Source: Gnetum montanum (Eukaryota; Streptophyta; Gnetopsida; Gnetales; Gnetaceae). Taken from it: a stretch of DNA of 47,559 nt. Positions 31,780-42,080 of the stretch are shown here, in pieces. The notes beneath the pieces are model-generated. The model was not told where the DNA came from. It did not search any database and saw nothing but the letters and a program-made list of their open reading frames with translations. The stretch's first letter is position 1, and the number at the start of each line of letters is the position of its first letter. A program made the position numbers and the translations under genes. The stretch spans positions 183,297-230,855 of the forward strand of contig MNCI01007961.1 in assembly GCA_015680685.1 (NCBI GenBank), given 5' to 3'.

Positions 31780-32348
31780 CTGTTGGCATAGTAGATAGTT
31801 CCCTAAGGGTTTTGAAAGCACATCATCATAAAACGTGCTAGGAACAGTGTGTTGAAATGGTGGTAGTAGTTGTACTCAAGCATCTTCTAGATCTAGGCTA
31901 AGCACCTTAACCTTGATGGGTGCTGATTAGATCCTTCTCCCTACCCACTCGTGATTACCCCATTGATTAGAAATATTAGAATGCCTCAACTTGCCCCAGG
32001 AAAAATGGCTTCTGTTATGTCGGCCGCCTCCTCCTCCTCTAGGAATGACCAAATGATCACACTGAAGTGGTCAAGGAGGAATCGTAGGAAGTGCTATGAC
32101 CCTTTCCTAAACTAGACCCCTTGCTCTCCCATATGTATTTGGGGAGGAGGAGCATTGGCCATAGGTCTACTCACATGACATAGGACCCCTCTAATTTCTA
32201 AAACAATCAGGATTGGCCTTCTTCCCATCCAGCACAACACAACCAGTAAGTGTCATCATCATGTCTAAGTGCAATACATAGGTAACGTAGCAACACCTAG
32301 CAATTCATGCATATAGTGTAGCATATTCCTCTTCCCATACATAGCTAG
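31780..32348 (-). pseudogene. Degraded upstream exons of the antisense gene, next to element E
   Basis: Short minus-strand coding-like pieces: MANAPPPQIHMGEQGV, FLEEEEAADITEAIF and YNYYHHFNTLFLARF. Frames shift and exon borders are unclear. The left LTR of E starts at 32349 and separates these from the first exon at 36417-36599. TAGTGTAGCAT at about 32316 resembles LTR B/D motifs. Confidence 0.4.
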
Positions 32349-33324
32349 TGAGACATGATATCACATAGGCCGCGATATCATGGTTTGCCGCCAAATCTAT
32401 AAATAAGAGGTGGCACTCCCCTTATTTCTCATCTTGGTCTAGAAGTAGGAAAACTCTAGTAGTTTGATCACTCTAGAGATAGATTATTTTTCCATGTGCC
32501 TGTAGTAGGAGTCCTAAAGTGAACGGATCTTTATGCAAGCAACATTATACCTGAACACAAGTTACGTACGGCAATAAAGATGAACTTCCTAGATAAACCT
32601 TGTAGTGCATGGAATAGGATTTTATTTATTATTTTCGCTCTAACTCTTAAACTCCTAGAATGTGATTTGAATATGACTTGATTACGAGCATCTAAAGATG
32701 TGTATGGTTAGTCAAGGAATCAGTCGCTCACCGCATGTGATCTGAGTAAGATTTGATTACAAGCATCTAGTGTGACTACTTTGTAACCTAGTGGCGTATC
32801 CAAGATCTACACTTGGTAATCCCAGTGGTAGTCAAACACCCCGATGTGTACGGTTAGTCAAGGAATCATCCGCTCATCACACTTAGGCTAGATAGATTCT
32901 CTCAATCCTTTCCTCCTATTTAAGTGCCTCAGTACGACCAGTTCGAGCACGTGCGTTACGCGTGGTGATCCCAGTGATGATTAGCGTTTGGTACCCACGG
33001 TTGCATTGGTTTAGGGTGTGTATGGTAAGTGGGAACGGATGCTAACGCTAGTTAATTTAGACTTAGTTCATTAGTTAGAGTTAGTTAGTCTTCTCAACCC
33101 TTCACCTCATAGCAAAGGAGAAAAACATAAAAACATATAAAAATCATATACCTTGGACTTACTTAACCATACATCATGACAACTACAAGTCTGGGAAGAC
33201 AACGAATGGGTAACCTTAAGTGTTCCATGAGGCATGTAGGCATTTATTCTACGGACTTCAACCGGATCGCGCGTGCTACAGTCATTTCGTATGGTTGAGT
33301 ATAGGGGTACCTCGCCACTCATCA
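32349..33324 (+). repeat. 5' LTR of element E
   Basis: Starts TGAGACATGATATCACATAG. It holds GATATCATGG-type palindromes, a TATA box, and an end block GTATGGTTGAGTATAGGGG, ACTCATCA. It lacks about 45 bp near 34990-35035 of the 3' copy, which lies between short GATATC/GATATT repeats. Confidence 0.85.
32397..32405 (+). promoter_or_regulatory. TATA box of LTR E
   Basis: CTATAAATA in AAATCTATAAATAAGAG. The same sequence is at 35051-35059 in the 3' LTR. Confidence 0.6.
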
Positions 33325-33325
33325 T

Positions 33326-33343
33326 TAGCATCGTTGCCAGGGA
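33326..33343 (+). other. Primer binding site of element E, tRNA-Asp type
   Basis: TAGCATCGTTGCCAGGGA, one base after the LTR end. It resembles TGGCGCCGTTGCCGGGGA, the PBS typical of Athila-type gypsy elements; all four differences are G-to-A or C-to-T. Confidence 0.65.
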
Positions 33344-34380
33344 CTAAGTGTTTATGCACTATGTAGGACATAAGAGGATATTACTCACATCATTGGAAGC
33401 CTAAATAAACCTTAGGGTTAATCATAAGAAAAATTTTATAACAGTAACTAGCACACCGAAATAACAATGTCTTCTTCTCAAACTTGATACATTTGTGTTG
33501 GTTGTTCTCTTGGGTGCTTGAATGTTTTCTTTTTGGGTTTTCTTACTATTCCGATGTTACCCAATTATTGGAAGCAGAGACAATAAAAATAATCAAGTCT
33601 TTGCATGGTGTGGTTCTCACGCATAAAGAAACAAAATAATAAAAAAAGAAAAAGAAAAAAAATGAAAAGTGAGAATTCAAAGCACACCCCTTAGATGAAA
33701 TAAACTTGGGCTACAAGCACTGGTTATGAAACCAAAGTGTTCCCTCTAATTAAGGCCCTTCTCGCTTCCCATTTTCTCCTTTTTTTCTTCGGAATGGTGG
33801 TGACTCTTTGGAGATGCATTCTTGTTACCTAAGTGGATGGTTTAGCCAAATGTATTGATGCAAAGTCACTAAATGTGGTTGGTTTGAGGCTGGAGTAGGA
33901 ATTCGATTTGGTAAGTTCCATTAATCATGAAACACACAAGGGGCTATACACCACCTTGTCCTTGGGATTCCATTCCATTCTCTTTTCTCCATCCTTCCCT
34001 CCATTATTCACCTCATTTCTGATTGTATCATTAGTGTATATATTTTGGTTGATGTGTTGTTTTCTTTTCGGTAAATTCTTGTGGTTAAGACTTTAACTCT
34101 TGTTTCCAATGACATTCCCAAAGCCTATGGACTCTTTGAATGTGGGATTGTCAGGGCATTAAGGGCATGAGCCTACTTTGGGGAGGACCCACTAACATTC
34201 CTATTTGGAGCACCAGTTAACTTCTTTTCCCTAACATTTTTATGATTAATTTTATTTTGTTCATTCCATCTTGACATCCATTTCACTGATGTTTTTAGTT
34301 GTCCCTTTTTATCTATCTTTCTTTCTCCTTTCCTTTCTCCATTCTAATGCTACCAGAGGTTCACGATTAGTCATGGGGGT
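33344..34380 (+). other. Noncoding interior of element E
   Basis: An ATG at about 33470 (MSSSQT) is followed by a TGA after six codons. The rest is AT-rich with A/G runs (33630-33670) and no protein motif. AGTCATGGGGGTATGGGG at 34371 resembles the PPT at 34943 and may be a duplicate of it. Confidence 0.5.
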
Positions 34381-34770
34381 ATGGGGCCTGATTTTTTCAA
34401 TTTTCTCCTAGCCCCAAATTTTTTGATTTTCTTCCTAACCCCTACACCTTCAGTAGTCATCATTAATATATCTCCCAATCCAAATCAGCCATACCACAAC
34501 CTAGCCAATGAACTTACACCGAAGCAAGGTATAAATTACATGATGATTCATTTACCCTTGCTAATATAGGATTATGTTGTGTGTGCAAATGGAAATAATA
34601 CAACAATGGATTGGATCTGGAGCAAACACTTGGAATGGAGCAGCACTGAAGCAGCTATACAAGGAGCAAGATTGATGCTGCACTTATGGAAGAAAAACAA
34701 AGATGCCATTTTGGCATTGGTAGCAGCAACACTTCTTTCTCTCAATCTCTTTTTCTCAGCTGACAACTAA
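34381..34770 (+). pseudogene. ORF inside element E with one in-frame TAG, unknown
   Basis: Two ORFs of 62 and 63 codons lie in the same frame and are separated by a TAG at 34567 and four codons. Read together they give about 129 codons, beginning MGPDFFNFLLAPNFLIF and ending after a predicted membrane segment, ILALVAATLLSLNLFF, with the TAA at 34768. Preceding it is a charged WKKNKDA stretch. It resembles neither gag nor pol. It could be a captured host fragment, an element-specific ORF, or chance. The LTR does not provide similar frames. Confidence 0.35.
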
Positions 34771-34942
34771 GGCCTGATGTCATTGTAATAAGATGTTCAC
34801 CCTTGTTGTCATGAACACTAGTTTTGTCAAGTCTTGTAATGATGATCCGTTCACATGTCATCCCATTAGTTCCAGTCCCCTCAATAATTCCATACCTTCC
34901 TGATATTATTGTGAGGAACTCGAGGAGAGGTTTCATTCAGTC

Positions 34943-34954
34943 ATGGGGGTATGA
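34943..34954 (+). other. Polypurine tract of element E
   Basis: ATGGGGGTATGA directly before the 3' LTR's TGAGAC. Confidence 0.6.
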
Positions 34955-35982
34955 TGAGACACGATATCGCATAGGCCACGATGTCATGTACATGATATTA
35001 TGTCGTCCTCTACAATATCGTGTTCATGATATCATGGTCCATCACCAAATCTATAAATAAGAGATAGCAATCCCCTTATTCCTCATCTTGGTCTAGAAGT
35101 AAGGAAACTCTGGCAGTTTGATCACTCCAGAGATAGATTATTTTTCCATGTGCCCAGAGTAGGAGTCCTAAAGTGAATGAATCTTTATTCGAACAACATT
35201 GTACCTGAACACAAGTTGTGTACAGCAATAAAGATGAACTTCCTGGATAAACCTTGTAGTGCATGGAATAGGATTTTATTTATTATTTTCTCTCTAACCC
35301 TTAAACTTCTAGAATGTGATTTGACTACAACCTGATTATGAGCATCTAAGGATGTGTATGGTTAGTCAAGGAATCGACCGCTCACCACATGCAATTTGAG
35401 TACGACTTGATAACGAGCATCTAGTGTGACTACTTGGTAACTTAGTGGCATATCCAAGATCTACGCTTGGTAATCCCAATGGTAGTCAAACACCCCGATG
35501 TGTACGGTTAGTCAAGGAATCGGCCACTCATCGTAGTTAGGCTAGATAGATTCTCTCAACCCTTTCCTCCTAGTTAAGTGCCTCAATACCACCACTTCGA
35601 GCACGTGCGTTACATGTGGTGATGCCAGTGACGATTAGCGTTTGGTAGCCATGGTTGCATTGATTTAAGGTGTGTACGGTAAGTGGGAACGGATGCTGAT
35701 GCTAGTTAATTTAGACTTAGTTCATTAGTTAGAGTTAGTTAGTCTTCTCAACCCTTCACCTCATAGCATAGGAGAAAAACATAAAAACATATAAAAATCA
35801 TATACCTCGGACTTACTTAACCATACACCATGACAACTACAAGTAAGTCTGGGAAGATAATGAATGGTTAACCTTAAGTGTTCCATGAGGCGTGTAGGCA
35901 TTTAGTCTGTGGAGTTTGACCGGATCACATGTGCTACGCTTGTTTCGTATGGTTGAGTGTATGGGTACCTCAACACTCATCA
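34955..35982 (+). repeat. 3' LTR of element E
   Basis: TGAGACACGATATCGCATAG ... ACACTCATCA. Aligns with 32349-33324. The extra 45 bp includes TGTACATGATATTATG and TTCATGATATCATGG, both hairpin-forming. Confidence 0.85.
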
Positions 35983-36416
35983 ATAGTGCAACAAGAACAC
36001 AAAAGTGCTAGCATAGCGAAAATAGCCTAGCGTAGCAACAAAGAAATTAACCTTAATAGGGTGATTAACAACATGCCCTAACAAAACACATGTCACACCA
36101 TCGCATCACACATAGCCCAGCCCCTCTGAGGGTTCTATGTTACGCCATTCTAAAGCCAAGAAACTTAAACTGCTTGAACCCCCGCAGTTATGACAATTGC
36201 AACAGCGGCAGTTTAAGACACCTTGCATACAAAAATGGTGTAACATTTATGTACTCATCGTGGCCAAAACGGCAACAATGGCAATGCAAAATCCAAAACA
36301 ACATGATGATAGAAAACACAGGTGACTAAGACTAGGATGCAAAACGAAAGCAAAGAACAATAGAAGCAAGAAACGATAACCGAGTTGCAAAAAAGCAAAA
36401 GAAGCGTAGTAAGCTA
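35983..36416. other. Noncoding part of the antisense gene (probable first intron)
   Basis: GCTAGCATAGCGAAAATAGC and CTAGCGTAGC at about 36001-36030 resemble LTR B/D motifs. No convincing ORF; those at 36090-36329 (plus) and 36247-36453 (minus) show no family resemblance. It lies between exon 1 and element E, so it is intronic if exon 1 belongs to this gene. Confidence 0.4.
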
Positions 36417-36599
36417 CTAGGTCAATGGCGTGTCCTTCCACACCGCGATGCATGCTTGTGTCATGTGCCCCATGGTTTTCCTCTCCTCTTCAACATTTTC
36501 AAGTGCTAGATGAGTATGTTCCTTCCTAGGAGCCATTGTCCTGCTTGTAGGTTTCCCCTCTTCGCTACTCAAAAGAAATCCCTTGTTAGCTATGAGCAC
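36417..36599 (-). pseudogene. First exon of the antisense gene
   Basis: Two possible starts exist: the ATG at 36599 (MLIANKGFLL) or the ATG at 36536 (MAPRKEHTHL). The second opens a charged stretch HLALENVEEERKTMGHMTQA and runs to a TAG at 36417-36419, with no clear donor. A TATA-like box lies about 90-150 bp upstream. Linkage to the downstream exons is by orientation, position and shared motif content only. Confidence 0.4.
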
Positions 36600-36687
36600 A
36601 ATTGCTTCGTGCTCCGAAATTGCCTTGTGCTCTGATGTGGGCTCTGCGATTTTATGGTGAGAATGGAAAAATTACAGAGGTTTAAAC

Positions 36688-36700
36688 CCTATTTATGGCC
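36688..36700 (-). promoter_or_regulatory. TATA-like box upstream of the antisense gene
   Basis: The minus strand reads GGCCATAAATAGGG, close to plant TATA boxes. Upstream on the minus strand is an AGAGAGAGAG run (36732-36742), a GAGA/CT-type element often seen near plant core promoters. Confidence 0.45.
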
Positions 36701-37362
36701 ATAATGGTATGATAGGGAAACTTTCCACTCTCTCTCTCCATTTAATGTAGGATGCACCGTACAACGTAGCATGCTCGCCACTTTTGACGATGATTTGGGA
36801 CACGACCACCAACGAGTGTCCTCGAACAGGATTTAGGTGCTTGCTGGTCTCTAGCAACACCAAGGCCTAGATACCTCCAAATAGACTCAGTAGTTAATGT
36901 GAGTATGTGTGTGTGCTGTTGTAGTGTGCTATTATGAAAAATGAAATGATTGGATTGTGTGTAAAACTATAAATGACTTAGCTTAAAGAGATTCAGCTAA
37001 CTTTGCAAAGTACTATGAGTTGTTGAGAGTTCTTATTCTATTTAACTGTCTAGTTTATGTAGTCCTTATAATACCTACTTGTAACAAATAAAGTTTTGCA
37101 AAAACATTTGACCAAAACTCTAGGAATCTACTTTTAATTTGAGCACAACTCTAGGAATCTACTTCTAATTTTCCCCAGAGAAAGAGACTGTTTCACAAGA
37201 AAACTAGAAATAGGGCAAGATTTAATGGAAATAGAAAGAAGAGGACAAGAAAGAAGATTTGTGTAAAGATCTCAAATGTTTAAACAAAGTAAAATGATAC
37301 GAGTAAACACTTCACAATAAAGTTATCCCAAATTCAATAACTACGAATTGTTCAAACTTCCA
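36701..37362. other. Unassigned AT-rich DNA
   Basis: No gene. It has a GTGTGTGTG run near 36905 and a tandem pair of about 29 bp with core AACTCTAGGAATCTACTT at 37119-37175. It may be part of an LTR on the minus strand, but no partner is found in the window. Confidence 0.4.
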
Positions 37363-37363
37363 N

Positions 37364-37510
37364 GGAGAAAATCACACGAGGATATATCACACTAGAGGTC
37401 TCACTCTGGCGGGGGGAAGAGCATTTGTAAAGAAGACATTGTGAAAGATTGCTTGTGAGATGACTAGCTAAAGACAACATTTCAGCCTCTTTGGCATAGT
37501 CCTATGAGTT
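37364..37510. repeat. 147-bp inverted copy of 37849-37995, bounded by N on both sides
   Basis: Its reverse complement matches 37849-37995 with one difference by eye. Single Ns at 37363 and 37511 mark both ends exactly, which points to a misplaced or unmerged contig end rather than a genomic foldback. Confidence 0.85.
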
Positions 37511-37511
37511 N

Positions 37512-37997
37512 TCATGGAGATTCGCTTTAAAGATAAAGGAAGCTATTCTGGTCCTATTAAAATACCAAATATTTTCTGAACAATCTTGACTATTGAATTG
37601 TTCAATGGCTTGACTACATGCAGAGGCTCTCTTACAACAATCTCAATAGTGGTTCTTATACATTGCACAATAATAAAATTTAATACTAAAATTTTAAACA
37701 CAAGCTCTTCTATGGAAAAATTTTAATAGAAATTTTCTACCATGCAACAAGAACAATAAGAGCAATCTAAAAATCCCAAAATTACTTGCCAAGCATGATA
37801 CTATCTAAAACACTAGCTAAAAAATTTAAACAAATAAAAAAAAACATAACTCATAGGACTATGCCAAAGAGGCTGAAATGTTGTCTTTAGCTAGTCATCT
37901 CACAAGCAATCTTTCACAATGTCTTCTTTACAAATGCTCTTCCCCCCGCTAGAGTGAGACCTCTAGTGTGATATATCCTCGTGTGATTTTCTCCTCC
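37512..37997. other. AT-rich flank left of element C
   Basis: No gene. 37849-37995 is the partner of the inverted copy at 37364-37510. Read on the minus strand it resembles a transcribed leader, and it may belong with the LTR-like sequence right of element C (46493-46760). Confidence 0.4.
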
Positions 37998-38654
37998 TAA
38001 AATACCACAAAATTTTGGCCTAGCACTTTTAGACAAGAATCAAGCTAAGTCATGCTGGTGCCCAACATGAGTACAACATGACCAAACTTGAGAGCCTTCA
38101 AAATGGCATGAAATGACATACAATGGAGTGAGAAATGGAGCAATCAAGGTCCCCCTGGGGTCCATAGGAAACTACACCAACTTTCGACATCCAGAATCAA
38201 AAGTTTTAGGCTCAAAATGCTTCATTTTGGCTAAGTATAATTTGGCTACATTTCTAGACGCTGCTCAGCGTAAGGCTTAGCGTCACAAACTGTTGGAGCC
38301 TCGAAATCGAGTCAAAATAGGCCAAAATCAAGCACAGGGACCCCCCATGAACTTCACCAAGGTCCCTAGTAGGTCCCAGCCTCCAAAAAATTAAAATTTG
38401 GGTCTCAAATATGCCATTTTGACTTGGTGACGCTGGGGTTATTTTTCAGACATTGCACAGCGTAATGCCCAGTATCATCAACCAAAAAAAGGCCAAAATG
38501 ACATCAAAATTAGCCCAAATTTAGTAGACAAAACCCTCATGACCCATGGAATGCAAATCCACTCTAAAAATAGGTCTCATAGGTCAAAAATTGGTTCAAA
38601 ATTCACTTCTTTTAGGTCAAACGCTGTTAGTCACGCTGGCATGCTTCTAGCAGC

Positions 38655-38805
38655 GTAAACCCAGACACTTTCATATGCTGGACGCTGGAAATTGGATGCC
38701 AGACATTGACACTAATGCTGATGTTGATACTGACATTGATGCTGATGCTAGACACTGACGTTGGATGCTGATGCTGATGCTAGACACTGATGTTGACGCC
38801 AGAAT
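38655..38805. repeat. Degenerate GCTGATGCTGGAC tract in LTR C
   Basis: Imperfect 6-12-bp repeats of GCTGAT and GACGCTG/GACACTG. The matching tract in the 3' LTR is 45480-45590. Confidence 0.75.
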
Positions 38806-39132
38806 AGGCTATGAACACATCAGAGCCATATCCATGCATGCTGGAGGCTTTGGTAGCACAAAACAATAGCACAGATCTACAAATCCGGAGGCTAGAAACA
38901 GATATCCACACTTGTACATTAACATCTATTGCATTTTTGACATTTTTTTAGTGTTTCAAGTTCTTACGCTATGGATTACACACATCAACGTAAGAGATCT
39001 TGGTCACACTACATGCTGTACATTGTAACATTTCATGCATCCCGTCAATGCACACACCTATCATCCAATCCGAAGTTTTCTCACCCTGCAGCCACTAATC
39101 TTCTCCCAAATCCAAATCTCATGCCTAAAATC

Positions 39133-39140
39133 CTATAAAT
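39133..39140 (+). promoter_or_regulatory. TATA box of LTR C (5' copy)
   Basis: CTATAAAT in ATCCTATAAATCTCC, conserved in the 3' copy at 45921-45928. Confidence 0.6.
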
Positions 39141-39983
39141 CTCCTATTTATCCACTAGATCAAGGTTCAAAAAATTTGAATCTCACACACATAAGAAATC
39201 TGGGTAGCAATCTCACACATTCGGGCTTCACACAGACTTGGACGCTGCACACCTGCAACCCAAAATCTGCATCTTCCCAGCATCCGTCCTCATCCATCAG
39301 GGCTAAACATTCGCCTTGTGAGCACTTTGCAACTGCATTCTGACCAGTGGACATTCTAATTGTTTATCAATACGAACAGTTTGCATTATTGCCTAGATTC
39401 TTATAGTTTACATTATTGTTCCTATTCACATTTTTCCTGTTTTTGTTATTTATCATTTAAATAGTTTACATTCATTTTCATTCGTTCACATTCAGTTTTG
39501 CATCAGACTTGGTCATGCTAAGCAAGGGAAATCTTGATCATACACTAGAACCTACAACCAAAAACCTGTATTCCCTAGCATCCATTCACATCGGGGCTAA
39601 ACGTCTACCTTGTAATCATTTTGCAACTACGTTCTGACCGGTGCACTTCTTTCTAATTTTCAATCAATACAAATAGTTACATTTTTACCAACATATTTAC
39701 AATTTACATTATTTTCTGTTTACGTTGTTTACACCTTGTTTGTGCTTGTCCACATTTACATTTGCATTTGTTTACATCTTTTTACAATAACCCGACGTAC
39801 TACCATTGCATATGCTAGGGGAAGTCCTTGTTTGATATGCGAGCAGACCATCCAAGGCACTCTACCTTCATTTATTTCCAGCTTGCCCTCGTGTGAAGGT
39901 AGGATTTGCTATATCTCTCCAGAGATCTTTAGGCATTCATTTTCTTCCAACCTTATGCTGACGATTTTGGATGGTACAATTAA

Positions 39984-40000
39984 TGGAGTTAGAAGGAGGG
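39984..40000 (+). other. Primer binding site of element C
   Basis: TGGAGTTAGAAGGAGGG, five bases after the LTR end. Matches A and B with two changes (GC to AG/T). Confidence 0.65.
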
Positions 40001-40343
40001 CACTTTCTATGTTAGATCCACCTCTTAGCATCCCAGATCCAGCGTTCACACATTGTTGTCATGTTTCTACTTGAATCACAGCATCCAACACTTAGTTTTC
40101 TCACCTAGACACCCCATCCAGCATCCAGACACTGTGCCTTAGCTTCAAACGTTGTACCTAGTTAACTCATGCTCCAGTTTGCTCATGCTACAGTTTTACA
40201 CTTAGAAAATTTTTTGCGGCAGTTTACTCACACGGTAATTTACTCACGCTACAGTTGAAATGCTATTGTATGTTCTTCAACACAGCCATATTTTCTCTCT
40301 TCAACACTTAGCCAGCCTGTATGCTACCTCGTCACACATCACC

Positions 40344-42080
40344 ATGGAATCATCTCAGAACTCTAACATGCACACTTTCGTAATCCTCACATAGGAATAG
40401 TACAATTTTATCTATGTGAAGATTCAAGCCAACCTTCCCCTTGACACCATAGAATAGGAGGTAAAACGAAACTTCAAGCACATATACATGGGAGGTCATG
40501 AATTCGTCCCCTCTATATATGACATCGCCCTCCTTTTTGAGCCTCACCACCAACTTATCTCTTAGCTCCTTTTGGAAAGGAGCCAAAACTCACGGTGACC
40601 CACTAAGGTGCCCCAAAACCAACATGATGTACATGACTTTGAGGCATAATCTGAACCTGAGGATTCATACCACACCCTTAGTCCCCATGCCCATGTTAAC
40701 CCATCATTCCACTCATGCGTGGGATAGATGATTCATATTCACCCATCAACGAGCACACAAGCACCAGTATCCCGATAGATATTACCCACGTCCATCTCCA
40801 CCTAGTACATTCCACCAGTGCAAACACATTGGGCCACTTTCGTTACATCGGCCCCACACATTTAGGGTGTCACCGCATAGTTAGTGGCTAGACAAGGAAT
40901 CACACCCCTTGTTCAACAACCCACTTACTTCAGTGCGTCACACCCTGCAATCCCAACTCCAAACGTTGCTCCACAGTAGCAATTGGTAACACAATCTTCC
41001 TAACCAACTAATTTTCCTACTGCTCAAGAGTGGGTAGAAGCAAAACAATGGATACAAGCATTAGCTGATGAGGTAAAGCACCTCAAAACTGCCAACACCG
41101 AAGTAGTTAAAGTACTGTACTTCTACCATCATGATCCAATTAACTCTTCAATTCCACCATTAGCTTTACCCAAGAGAATCACACTGCCCCAGTTAACCAA
41201 GTACAATGGGAAGGGAGATCCAAACACTCACTTAGTCACATTTCAATCAGAAACTCTATTGCTTCAAGCTTGGCCCCATGTAATCTTACATGTGTTTGCT
41301 ATGTGCTTGATGGGCGTAGCCTTAGATTGGTACCAAGCTCTACCCCGTAACTCCATATCCTCTCTAGATGATTTGTTACATCAATTCGTCATCTAGTTTA
41401 AGTACAACCTCAAGCCTGAGGCCATACTAGACACTCTGATACAGGTGAAACAAGTGCCACTAGAGCCTATGCAAAAGTTCATTCAGCAATGGAGCGTAGC
41501 CCTTAACGAACTTCATGAGCCCATCCCTAAAACATATTTGCTTACGATTCTAAAGGGAGTCATGAATGACTTCGTTAAGTCAAAACTGTACTACCTAAGC
41601 ACTTAAATGTTGAGCCAAGCCTTTACGTAGATCAAGAACATTGAACAAGCTGCACAAACCAACAATGATCCCACCTATGTGGCTTACAAGAACCAACACA
41701 TTGCCAGACAATAGACAAAAATGGAAACTATAGCTGCAAGCACAAAAAAAACAAACACCAGTACCAACCCACTTGCAATGACAGGGGCCACTCCAAGGTC
41801 CAACTTTCAGCACAAAGATCACTCTAAGTATACATCGCTACCCACATGAACCTCTGAACTACTAGAGAAACTCCTCAAAACTGGGCAAATCCAATACAAA
41901 CAAGTGGCAGAGAATGCCTGTCGAAGACATGAAAGGTACTACGAGCTACTGAGGAACCCCACCTTAGCAGCACCAAACGAACCCCTGGTTCCATGATATT
42001 TCAAGTTAGACCAATTCTGTCACTACCACTAGATGTCTAGTCACAACACCAACACCTATCGTGCATTATAGGATGATCTA
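40344..42080 (+). pseudogene. gag: Tat-type gag of element C, decayed
   Basis: Starts MESSQNSNMHTFVILT. It has a YNFIYVKIQANLPLD block and a GHEFVPSIYDIALLF block aligned to B's FVPTPGA. The core (about 41040-41600) includes PQLTKYNGKGDPNTHL, LDWYQALP, FKYNLKPEAILDTLIQVKQV, MQKFIQQWS and SKLYYLST. TAG stops occur after FVI (41393) and within QAFT-stop-IKNIE (41628), where A has Gln. The knuckle remnant FCHYH-stop-MSSHNTNTY (about 42015-42060) has lost its last Cys. Many frame changes; not translatable. Confidence 0.82.

Larger units (their letters stand above)
32349..35982 (+). mobile_element. Element E: short non-autonomous LTR retrotransposon (LARD-like)
   Basis: Direct repeats of 976 bp (32349-33324) and 1028 bp (34955-35982), TGAGACA...ACTCATCA, flank a 1.63-kb interior with no gag or pol. 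A PBS with tRNA-Asp/Athila-like form and a PPT mark the plus orientation. The five bases on either side (GCTAG and ATAGT) do not match, so a target duplication is not demonstrated. It sits inside the antisense gene between its first exon and the rest. Confidence 0.82.
28491..36599 (-). pseudogene. Decayed multi-exon gene on the minus strand, identity unknown, split by element E
   Basis: A minus-strand coding region in at least seven pieces (36599-36417, about 32250-31780, 31696-31419, 31324-about 30290, 30172-29849, 29776-29642, 29537-28714, then an acidic tail to the TGA at 28491). Introns have GT-AG ends with good donors (GTGAGT, GTAAGT), are 62-104 bp long, and at four places phase is preserved across the intron. 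Roughly 900 codons are seen. Most in-frame stops are TAG where CAG would fit. The N-terminal piece is basic and acidic (MAPRKEHTHLALENVEEERK). The large middle exon has W-rich globular sequence. The 29537-28714 exon looks coiled-coil, and the C-terminus is Glu/Asp-rich. I do not recognise the family. It may be an antisense extra ORF of a Tat element, a captured host gene, or a DNA-transposon protein. Confidence 0.65.
37998..39978 (+). repeat. 5' LTR of element C
   Basis: Aligns with 44716-46492 and ends GGATGGTACA. It carries a GCTGATGCT-type tract (38690-38800) and CAGCGTAA-type motifs. It is about 290 bp longer than the 3' LTR in U5, because a segment (about 39230-39500) is present a second time in diverged form (about 39503-39790). 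Confidence 0.88.

Noticed and set aside
37364-37995. MITE or foldback transposon from the 147-bp inverted repeat
   Set aside because: One arm is bounded exactly by single Ns on both sides, so an assembly error is more likely.
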